Positions 42,837-51,482 of a DNA stretch of 59,317 bases are shown one piece after another. Origin of the DNA: Archaeoglobaceae archaeon (GTDB lineage Archaea; Halobacteriota; Archaeoglobi; Archaeoglobales; Archaeoglobaceae); assembly GCA_025058735.1 (NCBI GenBank), contig JANXDX010000006.1, positions 1 to 59,317 on the forward strand. The letters run 5' to 3'. Within the stretch, counting starts at the first letter, position 1, and each line of letters starts with the position of its first letter. Position numbers and translations under genes: made by a program. The notes beneath the pieces were generated by a model. That model was not told the origin of the DNA. It searched no databases and was given only the letters and a program-made list of their open reading frames with translations.

Positions 42837-43199
42837 GATCGATATTACTCAACATATTTATTTATGTTTTTTGTGGTTAGATCTGAGCAATTTCATGAAT
42901 TGATTGAACACTTTAAACGTATAGAATAGATTTTAACGTTGAAAAAGCCTTCTGCATTTAAAAGAAAGGAGATCTTTAGAAAACAAATCGACTTCAACAA
43001 CACTGCAAGTTTCTATTTTTGGACATATTTTAGGAAAATCTATATTTTTATTTAATAATATATCTTAAATTATTAATATTTAAGATCTAAAAATTTTAAA
43101 TTTTTTATAATTATTTTCAGTAATAACAATGTACATAATTCAACACGTTCAACTGATCTCGAACAAACTTGACCGTGGATACAAATTTGATAATAAATA
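42837..43199. other. AT-rich spacer between the RHH gene and acsA
   Basis: No gene seen. A short frame starting GTG at ~42873 reads V-V-R-S-E-Q-F-H-E-L-I-E-H-F-K-R-I-E then stops. The rest is dominated by A/T runs at 43030-43110 and holds no repeat or RNA-like fold I could detect. Confidence 0.35.
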
Positions 43200-43211
43200 C
43201 ATTTATAAATA
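43200..43211 (+). promoter_or_regulatory. TATA element of acsA
   Basis: CATTTATAAATA is centred ~26 nt before GTG 43233, so the transcript may be leaderless from that GTG. A GAGAGGTGG stretch just before GTG 43242 would instead support that later start. Confidence 0.5.
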
Positions 43212-43232
43212 ATATCTAATAGGTTATGAGAG

Positions 43233-45287
43233 GTGGTGTGGGTGGAAGTTAAAGATCCGATTGAAATGATGAAACAGGAATTTAACAATTACATAGTTCC
43301 GAAGGGATGGGAAGCAAAGATTGAAAGTTTAGAAGATTGGAATAAATTTTACCAAGAAACTGTAAAAGATAAAGAATCTATTTCAAGATATTGGGAAAGT
43401 TGGGCTGAGCAGATATTTTGGTTTAAGAAGTGGGAAAAAGTACTCGATGACAGTAATCCTCCGTTCTATAGATGGTTCGTTGGAGGACAAACGAATCTAG
43501 CATATCTCTGCACAGATTGGCAGTTGCAGAAAGGTAGGAAAAACAAAGTTGCAATAATATGGGAAGGAGAACCTGTAGATGAGAAAGGAGAGCCAAAAGA
43601 AGTTAGAAAGTTAACTTACTACGATCTTTGGAGAGAATCTAATAGGATAGCTTATTTTTTGAAGAACAGACTAGGTGTTAAGAAGGGAGAAGTTGTAACT
43701 CTCTATTTGCCGATGGTTCCAGAACTACCTTTGTACATGCTTGCTTTGCAGCGCATAGGTGCAGGACACAGCGTTGTTTTTAGTGGCTTTAGTGCAGAAG
43801 CTCTAGCAATTAGAGCAATCGATGCTGGTGCTAGGATAATAATTACAGCGGACGGTGTTTGGAGAAGGGGAAAGATTTTGAACTTAAAAGCAATAGTTGA
43901 TGAAGCTGTAAAGTTATGTGAGAAGGAAGGCCATAAAATAGAGAAAGTTGTAGTTTTTAGAAGAGTTGGTAACGAAGTTTCATGGAATCCTGAAAGAGAT
44001 GTTTGGCATCACGAACTTCTAGCTGAAGTTCCAAAAAACGTTGTAGTTGAATGCGAAAAAATGGGGAGTGATGACACAAGTTTCATCCTCTACACTTCTG
44101 GAACTACGGGAAAGCCAAAAGGTGCTCAACACAGTGTTGGAGGTTATGCAGTTTACCTCTACGCTACAACTAAGATGATCTTTGACATAAAAGATGACGA
44201 CATCTACTGGTGCACAGCTGACATAGGTTGGATAACTGGTCACAGTTACATAGTTTACGGCCCACTGATGCATGGAGCTACGGAGATAATGTATGAAGGA
44301 GCATTAGATTACCCAGATCCAAGTAGATGGGCTGCCATGATCGAAAGGTATGGAGTTACAATATTCTACACAGCTCCAACTGCAATAAGAATGCTGATGA
44401 AGTATCCTGAAGAAATATATCTAAAACATGACACCTCTACACTAAGGATCGCTCACAGCGTTGGAGAGCCAATAAATCCAGAAGCTTGGCGCTGGTACTT
44501 CAGAGTATTTGGAAAAGAAAAGACTTGCAGCTCAAGTACTTGGTGGATGACTGAAACTGGAGGTATTATGACTGGTCATTATCCAGGAAGAGGAAAAATA
44601 TTACCTTTGAAACCAGGAACAAATGGTCCAATAATTCCAGGGGTAACTTTTGCGATCGTCGACGATGAAGGAAATCCAGTACCTCCTGGAAAAAGAGGTT
44701 ACTTCGTTATAACTTCCCCATGGCCAGGGCATCTGATGACCCTGTGGAAAGATCCTAAGAGGTACATAGAAGTTTACTATGGGAAATACATGCATAAAGG
44801 CTGGTGGTATTACACTGGCGACTTTGCAATGATCGATCATGATGGATGGATATGGGTTTTAGGCAGAGCTGACGACGTTATAAAAGTTGCAGGGCACAGA
44901 ATTGGAACTTTGGAAGTAGAATCAGCTATGGTCAAGCATCCAGCTGTAGCTGAAGCTGCCTGTGTCGGTAAAAGTGATCCGATAAAGGGTGAAATTCCTC
45001 TCATCTATGTAACACTGAAGAAAGGATACGAAGTGAGTGATGAGTTGAGAGATGAATTGAGAAGACATCTAAGAGCTACAATTGGTCCAGTAGTTGCAAG
45101 TGATGCATTGATAACGTTTGTCGATGCACTACCAAAGACTAGAAGCGGTAAAATAATGAGAAGACTCTTAAGAGCAGTTGCAGAAGGAAAACCTCTTGGA
45201 GACGTCTCTACTTTGGAGAGCGAGGTTGCAGTAGAGGAGGCGAAGAAGGCATACGAAATTGTAAAAGCTGCGTTGGAGAAAAGGTAA
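43233..45287 (+). CDS. acsA: Acetyl-CoA synthetase, AMP-forming
   Basis: 684 aa (681 from GTG 43242). Motifs: Y-T-S-G-T-T-G-K-P-K-G (P-loop-like), W-W-M-T-E-T-G-G (acetate pocket), Y-T-G-D-F-A-M-I-D-H-D-G, G-R-A-D-D-V-I-K-V-A-G-H-R and the C-terminal P-K-T-R-S-G-K-I-M-R-R, whose Lys is the catalytic and acetylation-regulated residue. Activates acetate to acetyl-CoA. The organism also has an ADP-forming acyl-CoA synthetase fused to an acetyltransferase at 54770. Confidence 0.95.
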   Translation: MVWVEVKDPIEMMKQEFNNYIVPKGWEAKIESLEDWNKFYQETVKDKESISRYWESWAEQIFWFKKWEKVLDDSNPPFYRWFVGGQTNLAYLCTDWQLQKGRKNKVAIIWEGEPVDEKGEPKEVRKLTYYDLWRESNRIAYFLKNRLGVKKGEVVTLYLPMVPELPLYMLALQRIGAGHSVVFSGFSAEALAIRAIDAGARIIITADGVWRRGKILNLKAIVDEAVKLCEKEGHKIEKVVVFRRVGNEVSWNPERDVWHHELLAEVPKNVVVECEKMGSDDTSFILYTSGTTGKPKGAQHSVGGYAVYLYATTKMIFDIKDDDIYWCTADIGWITGHSYIVYGPLMHGATEIMYEGALDYPDPSRWAAMIERYGVTIFYTAPTAIRMLMKYPEEIYLKHDTSTLRIAHSVGEPINPEAWRWYFRVFGKEKTCSSSTWWMTETGGIMTGHYPGRGKILPLKPGTNGPIIPGVTFAIVDDEGNPVPPGKRGYFVITSPWPGHLMTLWKDPKRYIEVYYGKYMHKGWWYYTGDFAMIDHDGWIWVLGRADDVIKVAGHRIGTLEVESAMVKHPAVAEAACVGKSDPIKGEIPLIYVTLKKGYEVSDELRDELRRHLRATIGPVVASDALITFVDALPKTRSGKIMRRLLRAVAEGKPLGDVSTLESEVAVEEAKKAYEIVKAALEKR

Positions 45288-45727
45288 GTGTAAAATTAAA
45301 AAAGTGAAAAATTAATGAGAATATTGAATTACTTTAGCTTAGCACTGCCAGTAGCTGCTTCAGATCAACATATCAATAGCAGCCTTTACGACTTTAATTT
45401 TTGATTGCAACAACGCAGATCAGTTGCAGCATGTTGCAATTTAGTCTGTACAACTTTTTCTCCTTTTATTCCAGCTTGAAACTTTTTTAACCTTTTGTTA
45501 TGTAATTCACTATTTAGATTGATTTTTTTCTCTTCAGCTGCGCACTTACAAACTATCGTGTCTATAAAAAATTTCTTCTCTACAAACAACTTTACTACCT
45601 CTTAGAGTTTCTATTCCTTTAAAGCAAGTTCGAAAAATTCTTACAAGCCTAATCGTTGACTATAGAATAATTTTAAATTCATAATTTAAAAATTTTTAAT
45701 ATTTAAAATAAAATTTAAATATATTTA
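45288..45727. other. Gene-poor gap with an inverted repeat
   Basis: A 67-codon minus-strand frame (45386-45589) is Lys-rich and has no recognisable family; I treat it as noise or decay. Perfect 9-bp arms ATTGCAACA/TGTTGCAAT at 45404-45412 and 45432-45440 enclose 19 bases. The remainder is AT-rich. Confidence 0.35.
45404..45440. repeat. Inverted repeat, 9-bp arms
   Basis: ATTGCAACA and its exact complement TGTTGCAAT are separated by 19 nt. No U-run follows, so it is not a classical terminator. It could be a protein-binding site or chance. Confidence 0.5.
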
Positions 45728-45958
45728 TTATATTTCCGCTCCAATGATCGTTTGAGTCCTAGTTACACCTTCTAAGCTTCTTATCTTGTCTACAGTACTG
45801 TTTATTTCTGAGAGATTTGGAGCATCAATTATCACGACGAAGTCGAATTCTCCAAAAACATGGTAAACATCTTTTATGTACTGTAACTTTTTAACCTCCT
45901 CGTAGAAGATCTTCTCTCTTCCAGGCCAAACCGTGACCATGATCAAAGCTACTACCAT
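45728..45958 (-). CDS. Stand-alone Lrp/AsnC ligand-binding (RAM) domain protein
   Basis: 76 aa. V-V-A-L-I-M-V-T-V-W-P-G-R then V-Y-H-V-F-G-E-F-D-F-V-V-I-I-D-A and L-E-G-V-T-R-T-Q-T match the RAM effector domain of Lrp/AsnC regulators, without a helix-turn-helix. Such single-domain proteins bind amino acids and may mix with full-length Lrp proteins. Located ~440 bp from acsA, tail to tail. Confidence 0.85.
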   Translation of the reverse strand: MVVALIMVTVWPGREKIFYEEVKKLQYIKDVYHVFGEFDFVVIIDAPNLSEINSTVDKIRSLEGVTRTQTIIGAEI

Positions 45959-46135
45959 GCTTCAGATTGCTTTGCAATATTTTTAATCTTTTCTTTTTTG
46001 TTCTAGATGAAATTGGATGAGCATGGATCTAAGAAAACTTTGATTTTTACAACTCTAGCAAGTAAAACTAACAATAAAAGCAAATCTAAGTTGAACTTAC
46101 AACGAAAAATTTTTAGTACAAACAAGACATGAACT

Positions 46136-46675
46136 GTGGAAGAGCTGGAGTTGTTGAAGAAGTACGTTTCAGATGAAAAACTGATCAAGCATTGCATAGC
46201 TACAGCAGCTATAATGAGAGAAGTCGCTAGAGAACTTGGAGAAAATGAAGAACTTTGGTGGAAGATCGGTGTTTTACATGACATAGATTATGAGATCATT
46301 TCTGGAGACATGAAAAAACATGGATTAGTAGGTTACGAGATCTTGAAGAGGGAAAATGTTGAAGAGGAGGTAGCTGAAGTTGTGAAAAGACACAACCACA
46401 ACTTGTTCAGCGACTATGAAAAACCTGTCGAGATTACTTTACAAGCATCTGACAGTGTTTCAGGGTTAATAATAGCTTGTGCTTTGGTAAAAGGTGGAAA
46501 AATTGACGATGTAACTCCAAACACTGTTAAAAAGAAGTTTAAAGAAAGAAGTTTTGCTGCAGGATGCAGTAGGGAAAGAATAAAGATCATAGAAAAAATT
46601 ATGCCCCTTGAAAGATTTTATGAAGTGGCGATAAGGGGGTTGAAAAGTGTAAAGAAGGAAATAGATCTAATTTAA
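46136..46675 (+). CDS. HD-domain metal-dependent phosphohydrolase
   Basis: 179 aa from a GTG start. H-C-I-A-T-A-A-I-M-R near residue 21, V-L-H-D-I-D-Y-E (~47-54, the HD pair), K-R-H-N-H-N (~84-89) and a D in L-Q-A-S-D-S-V-S-G (~106) give the HDIG-type metal site. Substrate unknown. Its 3' end overlaps the convergent Trm10-like gene by 4 bp. Confidence 0.8.
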   Translation: MEELELLKKYVSDEKLIKHCIATAAIMREVARELGENEELWWKIGVLHDIDYEIISGDMKKHGLVGYEILKRENVEEEVAEVVKRHNHNLFSDYEKPVEITLQASDSVSGLIIACALVKGGKIDDVTPNTVKKKFKERSFAAGCSRERIKIIEKIMPLERFYEVAIRGLKSVKKEIDLI

Positions 46676-47649
46676 TTGATACTGTAGCTCCTTCTCTCAT
46701 CGTTCCACTTGAGAAGCTTAAAAAACTCATCACTTACAACAAAAAATCTCAACTCTCTAGCAACGTAGTAAAAATCTTCCTCGTTTACATTCAACCAGTC
46801 AAAAATTTTTAAATCAGACCTTTTTACAGCTCTAAAAACTTTATCTCCTACAAGAACTCTAAAACTCACTTTTGATAACTCTTTCCTTAACCTCCATCTA
46901 GCAACAACTCTTGGCTGTACAATTCTAACTGCCCTCTCAACATCTTCTCCATCGCAAACAACTCTTAGCAAAATTTCTACTATCTGGTTTATCCTATCTG
47001 GAACACCTATTTTATCTCCTCTCAACTCAATTTTCCTTGAAAGAACTTCGAAGTTCGAATCTCTTAGAGCTTTACCTATCAAAGGTGTCAAAACTTTCTC
47101 TTCTCCTTTATCAACTATCCCACCGACGACGTAACACCTAGCTTTCTCACCTTTAAAAACTTCTTCTGCGTAAGGATCTAGGAGAACAACTTCTTTTATA
47201 CCTTTTTCAATGAGAAAATCCTCCAACCTTTCATAGTATTTTCCAATACCGAAATTTTTACCAGCTATTATCAACTTATCATCCCACAAAAACCTTCTTA
47301 TTGATCCGAGGGTTTGTTCTATCTGCTTTTTTAAACTCCTTTTCTCCTTTTCACTGTGCATTTCATAGAAACGACAATCTATAGCTATGTATGGAAAATT
47401 GTCTCTAGAAACTACATCTTCTTTGCTAACAGCAATTTTCTCATCTACTTCTCTCTTCTTTGAGAGACAGACGTCGGCAACTTCGCATTCTACTGGTACT
47501 ATTGATCTATAATCTTTACATTCAGATAGAAAAAATTCTCCATTAGCAACTTTTAGTGCTATTTCTTCAAGATCTGTTTCGAAGTTTACACCGATACCTC
47601 TTATCCCCTTCTCTTTCAAGATCTGGATGAAGAGGTCGAGTAAACGCAT
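46672..47649 (-). CDS. Trm10-like tRNA position-9 methyltransferase (SPOUT, COG2419-type)
   Basis: 325 aa. The central ~170 residues (about 85-240) resemble the SPOUT fold of archaeal Trm10: I-A-I-D-C-R-F-Y-E-M-H-S, E-K-R-S-L-K-K-Q-I-E-Q-T-L-G-S-I-R-R-F-L, then V-V-L-L-D-P, and Y-V-V-G-G-I-V-D-K-G at the SAM knot. Archaeal members methylate A9 or G9 (N1) of tRNA. The N-terminal domain is probably tRNA-binding. Assigned from motif layout, so moderately sure. Confidence 0.7.
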   Translation of the reverse strand: MRLLDLFIQILKEKGIRGIGVNFETDLEEIALKVANGEFFLSECKDYRSIVPVECEVADVCLSKKREVDEKIAVSKEDVVSRDNFPYIAIDCRFYEMHSEKEKRSLKKQIEQTLGSIRRFLWDDKLIIAGKNFGIGKYYERLEDFLIEKGIKEVVLLDPYAEEVFKGEKARCYVVGGIVDKGEEKVLTPLIGKALRDSNFEVLSRKIELRGDKIGVPDRINQIVEILLRVVCDGEDVERAVRIVQPRVVARWRLRKELSKVSFRVLVGDKVFRAVKRSDLKIFDWLNVNEEDFYYVARELRFFVVSDEFFKLLKWNDERRSYSIN

Positions 47650-47677
47650 AAATAAATAAAATAAAAATAATAAATTT

Positions 47678-49633
47678 TTATCTTCCTTTCCATCTAGGCT
47701 TCTCTTTCCTCAAGAAAGCTCCAATCCCCTCTTTTAGATCTTCTGTAGCAAACAAGAGACCTGCTGCTGTGCATTCCCATTCTAAACCTACATCAGTTGG
47801 AACTTCTCCTCCCTTGTTTATCAATCTCTTTATCATGGCCATTGAAATTGGTGCACAACGTTCCGCTAGTTCTTTTGCAAACTTCACAACTTCTTCTTCA
47901 AACTTGTCGTCATCGAAAACCTTGTTTACCAATCCCCACTTGGCAGCTTCTTCTGCAGTAATTCTTTCACCTGTAAGTGCTAGTTGCATAGCTCTACTGA
48001 TTCCAACAAGTTTAACCAATCTTTGCGTCCCACTCCACCCTGGGATCAATCCCAAAGTAACTTCTGGAAGCCCAATTATTGCAGACTTCTTTGCTAGCCT
48101 TATGTCGCAGTTCATTGCAATTTCTAGCCCTCCTCCTAATGCATAACCGTTTATTGCAGCGATTACCGGTTTTGGAATTTCGTTGAACTTCCTAAAGACC
48201 CTCTCCCCCCTTCTATTATGTTCAAGAAAATCGAACGGATGTAGTATTACGGTAGAAAGATCTGCTCCAGCTGAAAACGCTCTATCGCCAGCGCCTGTTA
48301 CTACGATTACTTTTACCTCATTATCTTTCCAAAGCATCTCTAAAGCTCTGTCCAATTCATCTAGCATTTCTGTGTTAATAGTGTTCAACCTTTCGGGCCT
48401 GTTGAGTATCAACTTTGTAACTCCACCTTCAAGTTTTTCGATCTTTATAGTTTTGAACTCCGCTTTCTCCTCCCTTTTCCCCTCAATTAGATCTTTCAAC
48501 TTACCTTCTTTCAAAGTTTTGGCAGGTTCGAATATTTTCTTTCCACAAAACTCTTTAAGTTCTTCTAACCTATTAACGATCTGTTCTTCGCTAAAGTTTT
48601 TAGCGAATTCAAAAGGTCCAAAAGGTCTGTTCAGTCCAAGTTTTATTGCTGTATCTATCTCATTTGGACTTGCAACGCCGAGTTCTGCTAGTTTAACAGC
48701 TTCGTTGATCTCTACGAACATGAAATCCATCGGATTAACTTTTGTTGTTGCTTTGCTCGTATCTATCTTAGGTCTCCCAGCGCTCCAATCGTACCAACCT
48801 CTTCCACTCTTAGCTCCAAGTTTACCTTCTTTTACCATCTTCTCCAAAACCTCTGGAGGCTCGTAGTCTGGGCTGATCGTTGCTGCGTAGTACTTCATAG
48901 CATTGTAAAATATGTCTATACCTGTGTAATCCATGAGTTCAAATGGTCCCATTGGTAAACCAACACTACGCATTGTTGCATCAACTTCTTCTGGAGTGGC
49001 TACACCTTTACTCAGTATGCACATTAGTAGAGCTCCACTTGGGGCAGTAACTCTGTTAACTATAAACCCAGGAACGTCTTTTTCAACTCTAACTGGTGTT
49101 TTACCAAGACTCTTTACAAATTCGATCAAAGTTTTCATAGTCTCTTCACTCGTTTTTTCACCTTTTATAACTTCAACGAGTTGCATCAGTACTGGTGGAT
49201 TGAAGAAGTGCAAACCTGCAAACTTATCTTCTCTCTTAGTAGCTTTTGCGAGGTCTGTGATCTTTATGGTGGAAGTGTTGCTCGTAAAAATGCATTCAGG
49301 CTTTGCATACTTTTCGCATTCTTTAAAAACTTCTACCTTCAAATTGAAGATCTCTGGAATTGCTTCGATGATCAGATCAGCATCTCTCACAGCTTCAGCC
49401 AGATCTAAAGTAGTTTTTATTCTTGGAAGGATCTGCTCTACACTTTCCTTTATTCTTCCTTTTGATTGCAATTTTACAAGGCTTTCTGTGATCATTTTCA
49501 TTGCTTTGTCGAGAAACTCCTGTTTTATATCCCTCATAACAACTTTGTATCCAGAAATTGCGCAAACTTCAGCAATTCCATGCCCCATTACTCCTGCCCC
49601 AAGAACAGCCACAGTTTTTATTTTTTCAGTCAT
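47678..49633 (-). CDS. 3-hydroxyacyl-CoA dehydrogenase / enoyl-CoA hydratase fusion
   Basis: 651 aa from ATG 49633, which has GGTGAT five bases upstream and begins M-T-E-K-I-K-T-V-A-V-L-G-A-G; the longer start at 49681 adds an unlikely leader. Residues ~6-300 are the NAD-dependent dehydrogenase (G-A-G-V-M-G-H-G, then H-F-F-N-P-P). Residues ~300-395 are its second C-terminal domain, and ~405-650 a crotonase (F-S-A-G-A-D-L-S; E-V-T-L-G-L-I-P-G). Two consecutive beta-oxidation steps in one chain. Confidence 0.93.
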   Translation of the reverse strand: MTEKIKTVAVLGAGVMGHGIAEVCAISGYKVVMRDIKQEFLDKAMKMITESLVKLQSKGRIKESVEQILPRIKTTLDLAEAVRDADLIIEAIPEIFNLKVEVFKECEKYAKPECIFTSNTSTIKITDLAKATKREDKFAGLHFFNPPVLMQLVEVIKGEKTSEETMKTLIEFVKSLGKTPVRVEKDVPGFIVNRVTAPSGALLMCILSKGVATPEEVDATMRSVGLPMGPFELMDYTGIDIFYNAMKYYAATISPDYEPPEVLEKMVKEGKLGAKSGRGWYDWSAGRPKIDTSKATTKVNPMDFMFVEINEAVKLAELGVASPNEIDTAIKLGLNRPFGPFEFAKNFSEEQIVNRLEELKEFCGKKIFEPAKTLKEGKLKDLIEGKREEKAEFKTIKIEKLEGGVTKLILNRPERLNTINTEMLDELDRALEMLWKDNEVKVIVVTGAGDRAFSAGADLSTVILHPFDFLEHNRRGERVFRKFNEIPKPVIAAINGYALGGGLEIAMNCDIRLAKKSAIIGLPEVTLGLIPGWSGTQRLVKLVGISRAMQLALTGERITAEEAAKWGLVNKVFDDDKFEEEVVKFAKELAERCAPISMAMIKRLINKGGEVPTDVGLEWECTAAGLLFATEDLKEGIGAFLRKEKPRWKGR

Positions 49634-49818
49634 ATACATCACCGTACAAAGTTTTATTTTGAGGTAGATAACTTTTTCCATTCTTATGCAAAAATTTTAG
49701 CTCAAATTTTACAATTGTGGGTCTATTAGATGGAAAAATTTCTATATGAATGTTTGATACGTCACAACAAAAATACTGTACTTAATTTAATAAAAAATTT
49801 AATAAATATATAATATTT

Positions 49819-50361
49819 TTATATTATAAAGATCGCTACTGCTACGACAGTAGTAAAATCTTTAACTTCAGCTTTTGCAGTTACACTGAAAGTTCTAGCT
49901 GGTTCTATACCAAAAGCTGTTTTTAGCATATAAGCTGCATTTTTTGCTGCAACATCGTCTTCTTCTCCATTACAGTATCCATGGTACTCTGTCAGATAAC
50001 CGTTTAAAGATTGATCTGGTGGAATTGCAGCACCTATGCTTGCAAAGATCTTTTTACCTTGCTCACAACTTGTCATCTTTGCCATTACGCAAAAGACGAT
50101 TTGACCAGATACCAACTCTTTAAGCCCCTCCTCAGTACTTACGATTTCGCAGTAGGGAGGATATATACTACTTACAGGAACCAAGTTGAACCTCTCTACG
50201 CCAGCATCTCTTAAAGCTAGTTCAAAACTGACTAAGGCATCGCTGTGTCTTCCAACTCCTTTTGTAAAGAAGACCTTTCTTGGTAATAATCTTGGAAAAG
50301 TAGTACTTTGGATTAAGCCTTGACTATACCCATCTACAGTACTATCCTCAGTCTTATCCAT
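49819..50361 (-). CDS. pdaD: Pyruvoyl-dependent arginine decarboxylase
   Basis: 180 aa proenzyme that cleaves itself between S64 and S65 in N-L-V-P-V-S-S-I-Y-P-P to create the N-terminal pyruvoyl group of the alpha chain. G-Y-L-T-E-Y-H-G and the conserved Glu residues follow. Produces agmatine from arginine for polyamine synthesis and, in archaea, for agmatidine in tRNA-Ile2. The N-terminus is about 12 residues longer than in M. jannaschii as I recall. The tRNA-Ile2 gene lies ~135 bp upstream on the same strand. Confidence 0.92.
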   Translation of the reverse strand: MDKTEDSTVDGYSQGLIQSTTFPRLLPRKVFFTKGVGRHSDALVSFELALRDAGVERFNLVPVSSIYPPYCEIVSTEEGLKELVSGQIVFCVMAKMTSCEQGKKIFASIGAAIPPDQSLNGYLTEYHGYCNGEEDDVAAKNAAYMLKTAFGIEPARTFSVTAKAEVKDFTTVVAVAIFII

Positions 50362-50495
50362 CCCTTCTCACTACAAGCTTTGGAGTAAAAAGAGTATTTA
50401 AATTTTACTGCAGTTATAGCTTCTTTTGTAGACAGATCATTTCTGAAGTTTTTTATTAAAAATAGTTTTCATATCTCTGTTAAAGTTATGACCTG

Positions 50496-50570
50496 TGGGC
50501 CCGGAGGGATTCGAACCCTCGACCGCCCGGTTATGAGCCGGGCGCTCTAACCAGACTAAGCTACGGGCCC
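50496..50570 (-). tRNA. tRNA-Ile2(CAU), agmatidine-modified type
   Basis: 75-nt cloverleaf on the minus strand. Acceptor GGGCCCG/CGGGCCC, anticodon CAU in loop CTCATAA closed by CCCGG/CCGGG, T loop TTCGAAT, discriminator A. The GGGCCCGUAGCUUAG start and GC-rich anticodon stem are typical of archaeal tRNA-Ile with a CAU anticodon, whose C34 is changed to agmatidine by TiaS so it reads AUA. Distinct from the Met tRNA at 2859. Confidence 0.85.
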
Positions 50571-50587
50571 CTTGTTAAGTTTACCTA

Positions 50588-50600
50588 AATATATATAATC
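50588..50600 (-). promoter_or_regulatory. TATA element of tRNA-Ile2
   Basis: GATTATATATATTT on the minus strand is centred ~25 nt upstream of the tRNA 5' end, between the SRP RNA 3' end and the tRNA. Confidence 0.65.
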
Positions 50601-50624
50601 CTTTTGGTGAGTTTTCATGATCTT

Positions 50625-50935
50625 GGTGGGCACGCCTCGGGTCGATCTGCTAACGTAGCAGCTTAAAACTTCCAGACATCTCCTCCCCGTTCCCCCGAAA
50701 GCGCCGAACGTCTGGGGTTAGCCTGCTCCCTTCCGGGCCTAGGCCGGTCCCCCCAGCAGATGTAGGTAACCTTCCCTCCGGAAAGCTACCTACAACCGCC
50801 GACCCTTCGGGACGAGGATTCTGCAATATCTGGAAGTTTTAAGCCACTACTTTACAGACCTTCCCTCGGCTTCGGCCCCCGCATATCGACGGTTTCGGGT
50901 TACAGAGGACGCCGAACCCCCCGGCCTAGCCCACC
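50625..50935 (-). ncRNA. SRP 7S RNA
   Basis: 311 nt on the minus strand. The ends GGUGGGCUAGGCC...GUGCCCACC pair (archaeal helix 1). The 5' domain with CUGUAACCCGAAA, the helix 8 region with GGAAGGGAGCAGGCUAACCCC, and GGCC-rich stems are all recognisable. Helix 5 contains an AU-rich perfect complement, GCUUAAAACUUCCAGA with UCUGGAAGUUUUAAGC. It scaffolds SRP19 and SRP54 for membrane targeting. Confidence 0.95.
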
Positions 50936-50950
50936 AAAAATAGATTTCCT

Positions 50951-50968
50951 AGTTCTTAATAAACTTTT
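50951..50968 (-). promoter_or_regulatory. Promoter of SRP RNA
   Basis: AAAAGTTTATTAAG on the minus strand (BRE-like A-run plus TATA) is ~26 nt upstream of the SRP RNA 5' end. Confidence 0.5.
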
Positions 50969-51068
50969 CTCCAAAATTTAAAATATAAATTGAATAGTTA
51001 GAATTTCAGCTCGAGCTAAACTTTTTCAAGAAAAACTAATTTTGTCACTTATTTTTCAAAGAATTTAA

Positions 51069-51482
51069 TTAAAACTCTTTCAAATCTTGAAAACATCCAG
51101 CAAGCACTTTTTCTCCATCTATCTTCTTTATTAAACTGTCTCCATCTATCAAGATCACTTTGCCTTTAACCTCTTTTATCTTACATCCACGGGAAATCTT
51201 AACAACCTCTCCAACTAAAACTTCACCTTCGCAAAAACTTTGTATCAATACATCATCACCTTTCACTTTTTCGAAAAAGTTGAAGGCTCCAAGAACAACT
51301 TTTTTAGCATTTACAGATCTAACTACACAGTTCCTTGCCGTGTAAACTTCTTTTGCCTCAATTCCTCCAAGGATCGATGAACTAAGCCCAACTAAAACTC
51401 TTCCATCGAACTTTATCCATCCATCTACGACGCTCCTCTTTTTGACTATTAAAAGATTTGATTTTTTATCAACCAGTATCAT
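51069..51482 (-). CDS. Small all-beta protein, bactofilin/beta-helix-like repeats; function unknown
   Basis: 137 aa of short strands separated by G/D/N turns with a ~18-20 residue period: V-L-V-G-L-S-S-S-I-L-G-G-I-E-A, V-V-R-S-V-N-A-K-K-V-V-L-G-A, V-L-I-Q-S-F-C-E-G-E-V-L-V-G-E-V, G-K-V-I-L-I-D-G. This looks like a small beta-helix or beta-roll similar in style to bactofilins. No signal peptide. Coupled by 4-bp overlap to the PUA gene, third in the prenyltransferase-like operon. Confidence 0.55.
   Translation of the reverse strand: MILVDKKSNLLIVKKRSVVDGWIKFDGRVLVGLSSSILGGIEAKEVYTARNCVVRSVNAKKVVLGAFNFFEKVKGDDVLIQSFCEGEVLVGEVVKISRGCKIKEVKGKVILIDGDSLIKKIDGEKVLAGCFQDLKEF

Noticed and set aside
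41514-43110. Search for CRISPR arrays or long direct repeats in AT-rich gaps here and elsewhere
   Set aside because: Only A/T runs; no regularly spaced repeats were seen anywhere in the window except the 44-bp duplication at 16531.
45386-45589. 67-codon minus-strand frame in the acsA-RAM gap
   Set aside because: No start context, no recognisable domain and Lys-rich low-information composition; kept only as possible decay.
47769-49667. Long plus-strand frames opposite the dehydrogenase/hydratase fusion
   Set aside because: Antisense shadows with Ser/Phe-rich composition and no family features; the minus-strand gene is certain.
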